This document shows, one piece after another, positions 1 to 11,779 of a DNA stretch of 64,000 bases. Under the pieces are notes generated by a model. It made no database searches. It was not told where the DNA came from and saw nothing but the letters and a program-made list of their open reading frames with translations. Location: the NCBI GenBank assembly GCA_016271365.2, contig CM028129.1:848850501-848914500 (forward strand), read 5' to 3'. Position 1 is the stretch's first letter, and each line of letters opens with the position of its first letter. The DNA is from Neoceratodus forsteri (lineage: Eukaryota > Chordata > Ceratodontiformes > Ceratodontidae). The translations under genes and the position numbers were made by a program.

Positions 1-334
1 TAATAGAGGGGAAGTTCTATTTTTGTTATCTATTACAGTATCTGTTTTATTTGCTAGCACCTGCATTAGCATGTACGGGAATATTTACCCTGATATCATC
101 TTCATTCATTGCTGCCCCCCCCCCCACACACACACATACACTTGAAAACAAGCTTTGAGTCCGTGTGCCTTTCCTGGGAAAACTTTTACATAAATACATC
201 TAATCACTAATAAAGCAATTATTGGTTAATAGACACATTTAATTAGCCTTTTTTGTAAAATTTAGGTGATGTTAAGAAAGCCAGCAGTGACACCAATATT
301 CTTATGCATAAGGTATTATTTTGTCAGATATTCC
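1..334. other. AT-rich intergenic DNA with C/CA tract
   Basis: No gene or recognisable element is visible here. Positions 115-141 are a homopolymeric C run passing into (CA)n, a simple-sequence tract. Confidence 0.5.
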
Positions 335-985
335 TCTTGGCACAGTGGTAGAGCTACCACTCATGATGATAGCAACCTGGGTCAAGCAGTGAGCCTGGGT
401 CATTGGAGTGTGGCAAGGGAAGAGGAGTGAGTATCTCAGATTACACTCTTCTTCACTGGGGAGAGAAGCAGAGTAACACCACTGTAGCAATGCCACCAGG
501 GTAACCACTGCTGGAGCTGCAGGTTGGCATTCCTTGGGGAGGAGAGATGCTGGTTGATGCTGCATGGCAGCATACTCTGCTTGCATGCTTGCACTTGCTC
601 ATCTCAGTCACCAGAATCTCGAGAAAGGGCCAAGAAATAAATCAGAACACAGCCCCACCACACTCAGTGATGGACCTTGCTTATGGATCCCAGTATATCT
701 GGGCTCTGAACATCCACTACAATGTCACCTGATGCATGACTGCTTTGAGGGGTGCATCATTGACTCTGATCCCACCTGTGGAACAAACCAAGGCTCTGTG
801 GAGGGCAGGTGATACAGGTGAGAAGGGGTGTAAGAGGTCACGTGTGCCCCGAGACCTCTTGAGGGAATCAAGTACAGGAGGCAGGAAGTGTAAATTGTTT
901 CCAAAAAGCAAGCCTGCCTTGCCCAAGCACACCCTGGTTAGATGTGCAAAACATTTAAAAAAAATAAATACCACAACAAAAAGAG
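335..985 (+). repeat. Possible tRNA-derived SINE-like repeat
   Basis: The start (about 340-357) reads like a pol III A box, TGGCACAGTGGTAGAGC. A weak B-box-like GGGTCAAGCAG follows near 378. The block ends in an A-rich stretch (about 950-980). It is longer than a simple SINE, so it may be composite, and no target-site duplication was found. Short open frames on both strands look like chance. The family is not recognised. Confidence 0.3.
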
Positions 986-1368
986 AGCTCACTTAGAATA
1001 TGGTGAAGTAAGAAACTTTTGTAGGTCACAGTTTTCAATTTGCTGCCATAGAAATGAACCCTTCAAATTGACTTATCTAGAAATCTCATAAGAGTTTAAT
1101 AATAAACAAACATCTGTATGCTCCATGAGGAATAACACATTTTATGCTGTGGTTTAATATTTCTCACCTTGCTGAGGAAGGCTTCAGAATATTATTTTAT
1201 GATCACCTAGCTGCTTTAAAAACAAATGTCATCAGAAGTGTTTGGTTACTTATACCCTAGAGAAAAAAAAATAAAGATCTGAAACTGCTATCTGAGTGCC
1301 CATATATTTTATTGCAGTTGCATGCAGTTTACAGTCTAAACTGTGGATGTGGAAGCTCTGTCTTTGCT

Positions 1369-1410
<42 letters not shown>

Positions 1411-2677
1411 GTGGTGGGGGGTATCATATCTGTATGATCTAATAGAAGCTTGCAAACTGGAAATGTGTAACTTCTTTGTCTGTGCTGAGCTCCCTGAGGG
1501 ATTTGTATTTTGATTTCTTTTAGAATTTGGCCACTTTGGAAACCACTACTGGATTACATATGGTCAAAAAAATATGTACTATCTCTTGAAGCATGCTAAA
1601 AATGAAGTTGCATAGGATATAGTGAAATGTATTACCTTAGCTTGAATGACAGGTTGCAATTTTCAGGGTTAATCGGAATGCATTATGCTGGCACCATCTT
1701 GTTGGATCTAGGGCAGTATCTTGCAGTATTTATTTTTGCTACTTCTGGGATACTGTGTTTTAAAGGCACTTGAGAGTACTGTATATGCAGACAAGGTGAA
1801 CAACTATCTGTAATACAATTCTGTACCATTAGAGGGCTATAGTATATGGTTAGGGTTTATGGTGCACTGAAATCAAACACCTCAAAAACCTTGTTGTGCA
1901 TGTTCCAAAGTTATTGTTCATGTTCTAAAGTTGTGTACATTCTACAATCACAGCACCTGTGCACCACTCACACTGACTGCCACTCGCCCACTTTCATTTT
2001 CTTTTTGGCACTCAGTCAACTAATGCTACAGCGATTTGCCAGGTTTTCTCTTACCTCATTTATTCATTAGTACATGGTCCTATTAGTTGAATTGCAACCT
2101 TTTCATGTACAAATAATATCCTGAAGTTTTAAAATGTACTGCTTTCCAAACCTGGAATCAGTGTTTCCTGCTCACCTCCTGGAACACTTAAGTAACCATG
2201 ACAGCACACAGTGCACCTACTTGCAAGTACTTGCTCTCTCTTTCTCTCTCTGTTTCCTTTCACACATTCTCTTCAGCACTGTCAACAAGAACACCAACAA
2301 TACAGCAAAACACAGGCAGAAATAAAATAAGTTAATAAATGCATATTAATGTCCAACTGATTATTATTATATTAAAAAGAATATGCTCTGCATTACCACA
2401 GTGCTACATACAGGCAAAACAGCTACTATAGTACTACTTTTACTAAAACCATATACTATAAAAAAACAAACGTCTAGGAAGAGCCAGTAGGGCTGCAAAA
2501 TGATGGTATTGTGGGCAGTGAGAAATGTGTAAAAAAAGAGGGCATGAGAAATCATTGAAAATGAAATAATATAGTTGTATTATGGAAAAGCTGAGTAATA
2601 CTGGGAGAGATAATATAAAAAATATTGTTGTCATAATTGTTTTGTACATGTTATAGGAGTGGATATAGCTATACAGT
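986..2677. other. Intergenic DNA with (GT)n microsatellite
   Basis: Nothing gene-like was found. A (GT)n tract occupies about 1369-1412, followed by a short G run to 1420. The rest is AT-rich unique-looking DNA with only chance-length open frames. Confidence 0.5.
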
Positions 2678-2898
2678 ATAGCCTAGAGGTTAGAGGAACG
2701 AGGTGTGAACAAGCTTGGGACATCCAGCAGACCAGACCTGAGTTTGATTCTCACAACCTCCACTTGCATACTGTATGACTCTGAGCAAGTCACTTAACCA
2801 TCCAGTGTTCCAAGGTCATCCCTAAAAACAGGCACTTGTGTCTAGTGGGCCTTACCCAGTTACCAAAGATGAAAATAAAAAAACAAATAAATAAATAC
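2678..2898 (+). repeat. tRNA-derived SINE
   Basis: The order of parts is that of a tRNA-headed SINE. An A-box-like GCCTAGAGGTTAGAGG lies at about 2681. A B-box-like GAGTTTGATTCTC follows at about 2740. Next comes TGAGCAAGTCACTTAACC at 2782-2799, a phrase shared by many vertebrate MIR/CORE-type SINEs. The end is an A-rich (AAAT)n tail at 2871-2898. A clear target-site duplication was not found. Confidence 0.6.
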
Positions 2899-2912
2899 TG
2901 TATAAGTACAGT

Positions 2913-3353
2913 CATTCAATGTTTGTGGAATAGCAATAAGGAGAGATGGGGTGTATAGTGCTTGTGTAACTTGTAGTACTTTTTGTGGCTTTACTCTATT
3001 CCCACCCTTGAACAGTAGGTATGTAGGTAGTAGTTTGTAGGAAATAGAAGGCCCATGAGCAAGGGTGAGAAGAGTGCCAGAGAAGGAGGAGGAGGAGGGG
3101 AAGGTGGTGGATGAAAAACACTCCCTAAGCCAGGGAGGTGTGTTAGAGGAGGGTTTATGAAAAGGTTGTGGGAGGAGCTATTCCACACTTTGAACCTCGG
3201 GCAAGACCTCCCATTCAATGTTTGTGGAATAGCAATAAGGAGAAATGGGGTATATAGTGCTTATGTAACTTGTAGTACTTTTTGTGGCTTTACCCTATTC
3301 CCACCCTTGAGTGGTAGGTATGTAGGTAGTAGTTTGTAGGGAATAGAAGGCCC
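2913..3353 (+). repeat. 299-bp tandem repeat, about 1.5 copies
   Basis: The 142-bp segment 2913-3054 recurs at 3212-3353 with few mismatches, giving a period of 299 bp. The spacer part, 3111-3213, recurs about 39 kb away at 42725-42829. This is therefore a dispersed repeat family that was locally duplicated. It could be part of an LTR or a satellite-like unit. No protein is encoded. Confidence 0.75.
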
Positions 3354-4393
3354 AAAAAGATACCTCCTCCAACTCAGGGAGAATATGACCCCCTGGCACT
3401 CAGGAGAGGAAAAACACACAGGAGGAGGAAACCTCTGAGCACCCATGGCCTGAGGTCTGTCTGTCCTTCTGGGCATACTAAATGGAGAAGGATCTAGGGT
3501 CTAGTAACCATAGCTAATTTGAGGTTGGTGAGTTGCTTGGAGAGACGATGAAGCATCTTCGATCCTTGGATGATACCGATTGCATGATGATCCTGAGCTT
3601 GAAGAGGGATCTGTTCTGAATGAGCAATAGAATCCTAAGTATGAAGTAAATCTGAATGAAGGAGGATGAAGGAAGTCCAAGTTTCCAAAATGATGAATGA
3701 TGCTTGTCCAACGGACTTGTAATAGGCAGAGGGACCATGACTGGATCGATAAGGTCCTAAACTGGGAAAGGTGGAAATGCAATGGTAGAAGAAGTCATTG
3801 GTTAGTGATCCCACTTGTGAGAGGCATGAGTGTAAGGTTATGGTGTGGAAGCTAGGAACTCTGTATTGAACAAGGAGTCGCTAAGGAAACATCCATACAG
3901 TATAATTTGTAGAAGAGTCTTTGAGTGCATTGGAGATGATGGTTCGGTCTTGATCCAAGGATGATACAGCTCGAATGATCATCCTGCAGATGAAGGGTAC
4001 ATCTTTCCGTAGGTATAGTAAAATCCTATGTAAAGCAGATCCAGTTAATAAAGGGCTGATGTAGACCATGTTTCTGAAGTGACAAAGGATGCATGTCCAA
4101 GGGATTGTACAGACACTATGAGTCAGGAGAGCAGATTTGAGTTATACAAGACCAGACAGTACGGTGTGGTAGTTGTGATGATTAGTAAAGTTATGAGAGA
4201 CTGCTCCAATTCATATAAGGTTTGATATTCGAGGTAGCCTGGAAGTAAAGGATCAATTAGTGAGCAAAAGTCACTAGGTAAGCATCACAGAGTAAATGAG
4301 TAGAGGAGAGTTTGAGTGCCTGAAGAAATTGATGTTATATGTGATTAGTAAAGCACTAGAAGATGATTTGTGGAGCTGTCCAGATGGTAGCCT
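3354..4393. repeat. Purine-rich dispersed repeat with internal duplication
   Basis: This is a strand-biased (G+A rich) block. A diverged internal duplication with a period of about 390 bp is visible: the run around 3557-3650 (TTGGATGATACCGATTGCATGATGATCCTG) resembles 3950-4030 (AAGGATGATACAGCTCGAATGATCATCCTG). The composition and the neighbouring 3111-3213 module resemble the 39.0-42.8 kb block. The minus-strand open frames reflect the purine bias and are not treated as genes. Confidence 0.45.
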
Positions 4394-4446
4394 AATATAT
4401 ATATATATATATATATATATTATGGTAGCACAGTAGTGCTACCATA
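4394..4446. repeat. (AT)n tract followed by perfect hairpin
   Basis: An (AT)n run (about 4394-4420) is followed directly by a perfect 11-bp inverted repeat with a 4-nt loop at 4421-4446 (TATGGTAGCAC-AGTA-GTGCTACCATA). A terminal hairpin next to an AT microsatellite resembles the end of Helitron/Helentron-type non-autonomous elements. That assignment is inference. Confidence 0.55.
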
Positions 4447-5600
4447 GTTAGGGTTGAGGAGCCATTTCCATGTTAAACCCAAAATTTTGCACCTTAATAA
4501 CTTTGCAACTGTTTGATGGATTTGCCTGAAGTTTGGAATGTATGATCAAGACCCATAAGCCTTGGGATCTGCCAAGTTTCATTACTGATCGGATATCACG
4601 GTTTGCTGCAGGTTAATGGCGTGAAATCTGTCTGGTGCGTTTATGCATTTCTGGAATTCTAAGTCGGCGTACAGGTCGTCTACGGTTTGCGTGGCCGGCC
4701 GAAATCTTCAGGAGCGATGCAGGCAGGGTCCCGATGTGCCTTTCAAAGATTTGGAGAAAAATATTAAGCGGTTCAAAAGTTATTCAAAAACAGTTTCCCA
4801 TTATAAGTCAATGGGAAAAGTTAACAAAAAGTTCGACAGTGTCGCAAATGCATTTTTTACTTTCGCAAATGGGCTTGTTACTTTTGCAAATCCGCCATTT
4901 TTTTCAGTTGGTGATCAGAAAAATGGTTGGCATTTAAATTTGAGACCCTCTAGCAATGTAATTATTTTTGTATTTAGCTATTCGGGCTCTGAGGATGCTT
5001 GCCATGTCTTTATTTTGTGGTAAAACACCCCAGAAATATGTTTTTCAAATTTCTGGAAAAAGCACTTTCGCAAATTACTTTCGTGCTCACGAAAGTGTCG
5101 AACACAAGCTTTGCATAAATGCGACAGTAATTTTCTAGTCTGTGGGAAATGACAGCAATTCTTTGGCACTGTAGCTGCAAAATAACCGTTGGGAGTTTGG
5201 GCTGAAATTTGGAGGAACGCAGCTGACATCTCACAGATGTGCCTTTCAGTGTTGTATTGAAAAAATATTACACGGCGGCAAAGTTATGGCACTCCAAAGT
5301 TGACAGTTTTCCCATAGGATAACATTGTGGCCGAGCATTACAGGAATCCTTTGGCAACCTGCTGCAAAATAGCGGTTTGGTCTTTTTTCCTGAAATTTGG
5401 AAGGAAGACAGCTAACAGTACACAGATGTGCCTTTCAGTAGTTTGGTGAAAAAATATCACATGGCGGCAAAGTTACGGCACTCCAGAATTGACGTTTTTT
5501 CCCATAGGATAACATTATGGCGTTCGCCGCACCTTTCAGGGCCCGTATCTCGGAAACGGTGCGAGATACGGATTTTTTGTCGAAAAATTTCTTAGCCCCC
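4447..5600. repeat. Dispersed repeat with ~188-bp tandem units and CGAAAGT motifs
   Basis: Two tandem units start at about 5158 and 5346. They share blocks such as GATGTGCCTTTCAG, GGCGGCAAAGTTA and CCCATAGGATAACATT, and a more diverged third block lies at about 4725-4830. The stretch 4840-5110 carries repeated ACTTTCGCAAAT motifs and an ACTTTCGTGCTCACGAAAGT palindrome, also found at 22391-22590. A 9-bp-arm hairpin (CCGTATCTC/GAGATACGG) lies at 5543-5571. Open frames here are not convincing as proteins. Confidence 0.6.
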
Positions 5601-6970
5601 TAATGGGGCCAAGATTCAAATTAGCCAGGACAGTTGTAAATAATATGACTTTTAAATTTTTTTTCTACGTAGTACGATTCTTGAGATATAATGTGTTTAG
5701 TATTCCAAGATCTCATTTTCTGCGCCGATACTCATTATTTTGCATCCATTATTTGTACTCACTGTCTTTTTCAATGCAGGTTGTGGAGAAAACCAGGCTA
5801 TGTGCTTACATTACTGTTACTGTTGCCCTTTTCGGTTGCAGATCCATACTCGTTTCACTTACCATTGACGTCTGCGCCACCATGTACGTTATCCTTTGCG
5901 TTTTCATTTGCGCTTGCGTTTTTGTTATTTTGTGCCATTTCTGTGTACAGTACTGTTTCTCTTACTGTTTCACTTTACTTCACCATGACCATTGCCATTT
6001 GTGTTTGCAGGCACCATATTACTATGTCACAACACATCATGTGGCAGACCGTTCCCGTCTACGCCACCATGTGCGTTACCCTTTCTGTTCTCATTCGTGC
6101 TTGTGTTAGCATGTGCGCCACTGTTAGCATTTCTGTTTGCGTTGCTGTCCCTGTTAGTATGCCACGCTCCCGCCAATGCATCATTGACGTCTGCGCCACC
6201 ATGTGCGTTATCCTTTGCGTTTTCATTTGCGCTTGCGTTTCTGTTATTTTGTGCCATTTCTGTGTACAGTACTGTTTCTCTTACTGTTTCACTTTACTTC
6301 ACCATGACCATTGCCATTTGTGTTTGCAGGCACCATGTTACTATGTCACAACACATCATGTGGCAAACCGTTCCTGTCTATGCCACCATGTGCGTTACCC
6401 TTTCTGTTCTCATTCATGCTTGTGTTAGCATGTGCGCCACTGTTAGCATTTCTGTTTGCGTTGCTGTCCCTGTTAGTATGCCACAACCTGTGCTCCCGCC
6501 AATGCATTATGCAGCGGGAGTGTGGGGCCCTTGCTACATTACATTCACTATTTCTTGTTATCATTCTTAAAAAGAAGGGAAATCAGAGGCAAAAAACTGT
6601 GTTTAATGCATTAGTTAGGGTTGTTCCACAGCAACAAAAGTGAGGAAATTCGCTGTTAGGGTTGAAAACCCCCCTTGGATCCCCCCGCCCATCCCCCAAG
6701 TGGCACTTTTAGCATTTATGTTTGCGGTGCTGTCTGTTTTATTGTGCCATAACACATCATGTGGCGGTAGCGCATGGCCTGTACTGCCCTGCCCACCCCC
6801 CCAACCGGCATTGGGGTGTGCATTGGGATTGTGGGTCCTAACTCTCACCCCACTCTCCTATACTTCTGCTGCTTTACACATGTCATGGGGTGAGACTTAG
6901 GGCTGATGATCCCGTCTATGCCACCATGTGTGTTACCCTTTGTGTTGCTGTATTACTGACTGTATGTCAT
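5601..6970 (+). repeat. 319-bp minisatellite array
   Basis: The unit starting at 5864 (ATTGACGTCTGCGCC) recurs at 6183 with few changes, a period of 319 bp. A third, degenerate partial copy is scattered over 6705-6970. Sub-motifs such as TTTGCGTT, CACCATGTGCGTTA and AACACATCATGTGGC recur inside it. Because 319 is not a multiple of three, the long open frames here (up to 245 codons) shift frame from unit to unit. They are by-products of the repeat rather than a gene. Confidence 0.75.
6588..6670 (+). repeat. Dispersed GTTAGGGTTG module
   Basis: This 83-bp module (GGCAAAAAACTG ... GTTAGGGTTGTTCCACAG ... CGCTGTTAGGGTTGAAAACC) is nearly identical to both termini of the element at 36684-38860. It is probably a solo end or relic of that family beside the minisatellite. 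Confidence 0.7.
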
Positions 6971-8388
6971 AGGTAGCAAACAAATAGTTGAAGGTATAGT
7001 TGTAGCAGTATTAGTAAACATTGATTTGTATGCTTAAGTAATAGACACTTATTTTCATTTCAGTATGGTATTTAAAGTAATGAGTCTACACAGGTGGTTA
7101 TGGTTTTAAAAAAATTATTGCCAATTTGTCAAATGGAGAAAAGGTCGAATCAAAATTAAAATTTTGTTAACAAACAGTCTCACAATACAATCTTTGTATG
7201 TGTGCAATCATTACTTGTGAAATTTGTAAATGTGTAAGAATAATAATAAGTGTATAATGTGGATTGGACTAAGTGTGTGATATTATATGAAACTAATCAG
7301 ATGTGTGTTTTTAGTTGTGCTTCAGTACTCACTTCTATTTATATGTGTGGAACTATTTTCTGGCATTTGACTTGTAATTTTAATAGTCAGGCTGAAGCTA
7401 TTGGTATTGAATGTGAATGTAGTTTGTAAAAAATGTTACTTTTTAAAAAATGGTTGTATGTTGTAACTATGTGTAGTGCATTACTTGTCTGCTATGTTAT
7501 AAGGGAATGTCAGTTGGTTGTGAAGTGTGATTAGACACAAGATAGACAAGTGTTTTGTTGTAATTGTGTGACTGCTAATGTGGATGTTCCTGGGGTGGGC
7601 GAAAAACCATATGCTGATTGTCTAAGTAGTACTGTTTACACAATTGTAAGTTTAGTGACATTTGATTCTTACTATTAAATAATATGTCACTGACTAGGTG
7701 CAAATGGAAAATTCCAACCCGATCCCTCAATTAAGGCGATCATAAATATTGTCAGGAACAGGTATGCAGTTTGTTGTGATCAGCAACAGTGCCTGATTTA
7801 CAATTGTCAATATTTTGTACATACGGTACAGTTAGTTATGTGACAAGCACAAAAAAAATAAATGTTTTACATGAACAAAAAAATGCTATCAATTCTTACA
7901 TTGGCTTCTATGTAAATTCTTAACTTGTAAATACTAAAACTGTAATGGAATGCATTTTTTAACAAACTTATGCTTAGTTACATGTTGTTAGTATACTGCA
8001 GAGTAATATGTAAGACATTCACTTGTACTGTAGTGCTACACTGCTATTTTTAGTTCAATTATTAAACAAGTTATTAACAATGTACACTTGAAAACAAATG
8101 TTTCTATTATGTACAAGTAATTTTAAACAGTTGTAAGAGTCACTAAATTAGATTCAGTAATTGGTTATTATTAACAGTTGTGTAAGTCAGCTTCTTGCAT
8201 TATCAATAACGGTAGTTGTTTTTACATATGTACAATACTAGTACTACATCTGAAAGCGTGATAGTTCTACACTGTTGCATGGTGATCTAATGATGTTCTC
8301 TATATGTGAAGAGTCAGTAGAAGTGTTAAAAGACTACTTCTGAGAGAGTGGAATGTTTGTTGAATGTTATAAGGTTAGAATCTTTCAC
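6971..8388. other. AT-rich DNA, no gene seen
   Basis: The stretch is strongly AT-rich with no open frame of note, no terminal repeats recognised and no similarity seen to other parts of the window. It may be decayed Helitron flank. Confidence 0.4.
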
Positions 8389-8728
8389 AGACATGTAATC
8401 ATGGTTTCTCTAGTGACTGTAAATATTGTTGGCGCCGATTGAAGCCACTACAACAATTTTCATGTAGTCACTGATCTACACAAGATGTAACATGACACAG
8501 TCTATGTAATGTCTGTATTTGAATTCCATTTTTTGTTGAAATTGTATTGTTTATTTACAGTTGTAAATTGTACAACATTGTAACGAGTTATGACATTTTT
8601 GGGGACAAAGTACTCATGTTAAAATGGTACATGTTTTGTCCTATTCTTCTGAAATATGAAGGCTGTCATCATTCTTCAATATTAGAAGATATGCATTTTT
8701 CAGGTGATGTGGGAGTGTCTCATTTAAA
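8389..8728 (+). repeat. Tandem-repeat unit A, first copy
   Basis: This segment is about 90% identical to 13516-13840. Both begin AGACATGTAATCATGG and end in a TTTAAA run. The copy at 13516 continues into a B segment, whereas this one is cut off from its B segment by the CR1 LINE inserted at 8729. Confidence 0.8.
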
Positions 8729-8829
8729 CATAGAAATAAAGAAACATGAAGTTGACGGCAGATAAGGACCATAAGGCCCATCCAGTCTGCCCATTTCTTT
8801 CTACCTCACAAAAAGACTAGAGACTTTGC

Positions 8830-11600
8830 TCTGTCAGTGACCTATCTATTCATAGTCATTTGTATTGCTCCCTATGCCTATCCCATGCCTGTTTGAAGCT
8901 CCTGCACTGTATTCATAGCCACCACTTCTTGTGGTAAGCCATTCCATGCATCCACCACCTTTTCTGTGAAAAAAATTTCCTCATATTCCCCATAATCTGA
9001 CCTCCCTCTAATCTCATGCCGTGTCCTCTTGTCCTGCTATTTTCTTATATTTAAACATGTAGACTTCTCACCTTGTTTATGCCCATAGGGTGTTTAAATG
9101 TCTCATACCTCTCTCCCTCCTTTGCTCAAGGGTATACATATTGAGCTCCGTTAATCTGTCCTCATATGTCTTCTGATGCAGTCCCTGCACCATTTGGTTG
9201 CCCTTCTCTGGACTGCCTCAATTTGGTTAATGTCCTTGTGAAGGTGTGGCCTCCAATACTGCACGCAGTACTCCAGATGAGACCTGACCAATGTCTTGTA
9301 CAGAAGGATTATTACCTCTCTCTACGACTTGTGATACCTACTAATACACCCTAACACCCTCAGCCTTACTCTACTGCTTTAGAGGTCTGCTTGGATGATT
9401 TTAGGTCATCAGTGATGATGATGCCCAAGTCTCTTTCTTCCTTTGTGACTGCTAGCAACTCCCTCCCAGCCTATAAGTGGCTTCAGGGTTCTCTTCCCTA
9501 TGTGCATGATTTGCACTTCTTTGCAATACAATCCCAGTTGCACCACTCTTCTGACCATTCTGCTAGTTTATCCAGATCTCTTCTCATTCTGCCCACCCCA
9601 TCTGGATCATCTACTCTGTTGGCAGATCTTGGTGTCATCTGCAAACAGACAAGCTCTACCCTCTAGTCCATCTGCGAGGTCACTAATGAAGATGTTGAAT
9701 AGGACTGGCCCCTAGGACTGATCCCCGAAGTACCCACTTGTGACTTGCATCTCTTCTGACTGTATACCATTTACCACCACTCTCTGTTTTCTGCCAGTCA
9801 ACCAGTTTGCCACCCAGTTGACCAACTTGACCCACCAGAGCCTACCTAGCTTATTTATCAATCTTCTATGTGGAACAGTATAAAAGCTTTGCTGAAGTCA
9901 AGGTATTAGGCGACATCAACCTACTCCCCTTGGTCCACCCTCTGGTTACCCAGTCAAAGTCTAGCAAGTTAGTTTGACAGGACCTTCCTTTGTATGAACC
10001 CATACTGTCTTGGATCCTGTGCCTATGGATTCCAGGTGTTAAATTATCCTTTCCTTAAGGAGTGCCTCCATAATCTTGCCCACTACTGAGGTAAGACCCC
10101 CAGGGTTGGTTCCCCGCCTCCTCCACCTGCTCTTGTGGAGTGGGATCATGAGCCCTTCTCCAGTCTATGGGACCTCTCCTGTGCTCAGGGGAGACTCACT
10201 AAACAATTCTGCTAATGGCTCTGCTAGTTCCTCCTTTAGCTCCTTAAGTACCCTGGGATGTATGCCATCAGGTCCCATTGCCTTATCCACCCTGAGCTTA
10301 GCAAGCTCTTGTGGGACCCTTTCTTTGTGAAGGGAGTAGCTGCCTCACCTCCCCCTGTGTCCCATGATGCTGAGCTGTGGGCCCTGCCCTACCTTCTCTT
10401 CAGTAAATACTGAGCAAAAAGTATCTATTTAGGATAGATGCCTTTACAGTCCTCCTCCTCACATGCTCCCTTTTCTCCATAAAACACTTAGTACCCTCTG
10501 GACTTTCTCCTTTCACTAATGTATCTATCAGAAAGTCTTGTCACCTTCTTTACTGTTAGTGTACTGATGTGTTTCCCTCAGTTGGGACTTTGCCTGCCTT
10601 ACTGCCTCACCTGCTTCCCTTTGGGCAGTTTGGCATGCCTCCCTATCTTCATCCCGCTGTGTTCCTTATATTTTCTGAAGGCCAACCTTTTGGCTCTGAC
10701 CTTTTCTGCTACTGTATTTGAGAACCAAAGTGGTTTCCTTCTTCTTTGCACTTCCTTTTCTGTCTAACACAATGGGATGTTGCTTCAAGTATTGTATCCT
10801 TAATGCTTGCCCTTTGCCTGTACCTCCTCCTGTGTTTCTTTTTGCCAGGAGCTAGCTTAACTCTGTTGGCCATCTTATCAAAGTCAACTCCTCTGAAGTC
10901 CCATATTATTTTTGCTGGAATGGGATGATTTAGATGTAGTAGCCAAATTGAACCATACCATGTGATGGTCACTGGCTCCCCAGGTGACCTTCTACCTGGA
11001 GATCTGTGATCCCTTCTTTGTTAGTCAGTACTAGATCTAGGATAGCCCTGTCTCTTGTGGGTTGCTGTACCAGTTGTTTGAGGCCCCTCCCTGCAGGAAT
11101 CCACTATGAGTCTAGTTCTGGCAGATGTTCCCTACTGGTATTGACCAATCTGTATCTGGCATGTTGAAGTCTCCCATTATCAGAACCTCCCTTTAGCTGT
11201 CATGTTTTGTATATCTTCTAACAGTAATGTGTCTATGTCCTCCTCTGGTCTGGGGGCCTGTAGACAACCCTAGTTCTTATGGCTGTCCCATTTCCTGTTT
11301 CAGGGTGACCCACAGTTCTTCTGGCTCCTTATGTGTATTCTGAATTTCTGTAGCTTTGATATTTTCTATTAACATACAGGGCCACCCCTCCCCTTTTGCA
11401 CCTCGGTCTCTTCTGAACAATACATAGCCAGGTACTGAAGTCTCCTTAAGTGGTTACTAGCAAACCACGCCTCACTAATTGCTACTATGTCCAGTTTAGC
11501 CTCTGACATTATTGCCTGCAGGTCTGGGATCTTATTTCCCAGGCTGTGAGCATTGTGTACATGATTTTCCATTGGCCAGATTTTTGGTGTGTTAGTTGTT
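8830..11600 (-). pseudogene. CR1 ORF2 (endonuclease-reverse transcriptase), broken
   Basis: The N-terminal part (11572-11369) reads NAHSLGNKIPDLQAI and VAISEAWF, the start of a CR1 apurinic-type endonuclease, followed by GRGG. The endonuclease-RT linker is partly open around 10972-10709. The reverse transcriptase core includes GPVLFNIFISDLADGLEG and the catalytic FADDTK motif at about 9630-9655. The C-terminal region near 9300-9150 has the EAVQRRATK type of sequence. Frameshifts and stops interrupt every domain, so no active protein is expected. Confidence 0.85.
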
Positions 11601-11779
11601 GGGTGAAGTTTGGCATTACCCTGTGCATCGTATAGGGAGACAAACCTTTTTTCTTACATGTGATGCAAATGAACGCCAAACAACGCTTGAAATTCCTGTT
11701 TGACCACTCAGCTGAGGGGAGGGGTGTCCCATTCGACGAGCGGGTGCTGCACCTCTCCCATTTGCTAGTTTAAATATTC

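Noticed and set aside
717..996. Plus and minus frames of about 90 codons around 717-996
   Set aside because: Mutually overlapping on opposite strands inside a SINE-like repeat, with no motif or splice context.
2678..2760. Functional tRNA gene
   Set aside because: Only A- and B-box-like parts are present. No cloverleaf with acceptor stem is evident, and the sequence continues into a SINE body. The same holds for 335-420 and 42845-42930.
2913..3353. LTR pair of a retrovirus-like element
   Set aside because: The copies are a 299-bp tandem, with no TG...CA ends, primer-binding site, polypurine tract or gag/pol between them.
5603..6643. Overlapping plus-strand frames of 110-245 codons, apparently membrane proteins
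   Set aside because: They are translations of the 319-bp minisatellite, whose period shifts the frame. The same peptides recur in different registers and no domain is present.
6588..6670. TTAGGG motifs resembling telomeric repeats (also at 36.7 and 38.8 kb)
   Set aside because: Only isolated GTTAGGGTTG copies within a dispersed module, with no tandem hexamer array.
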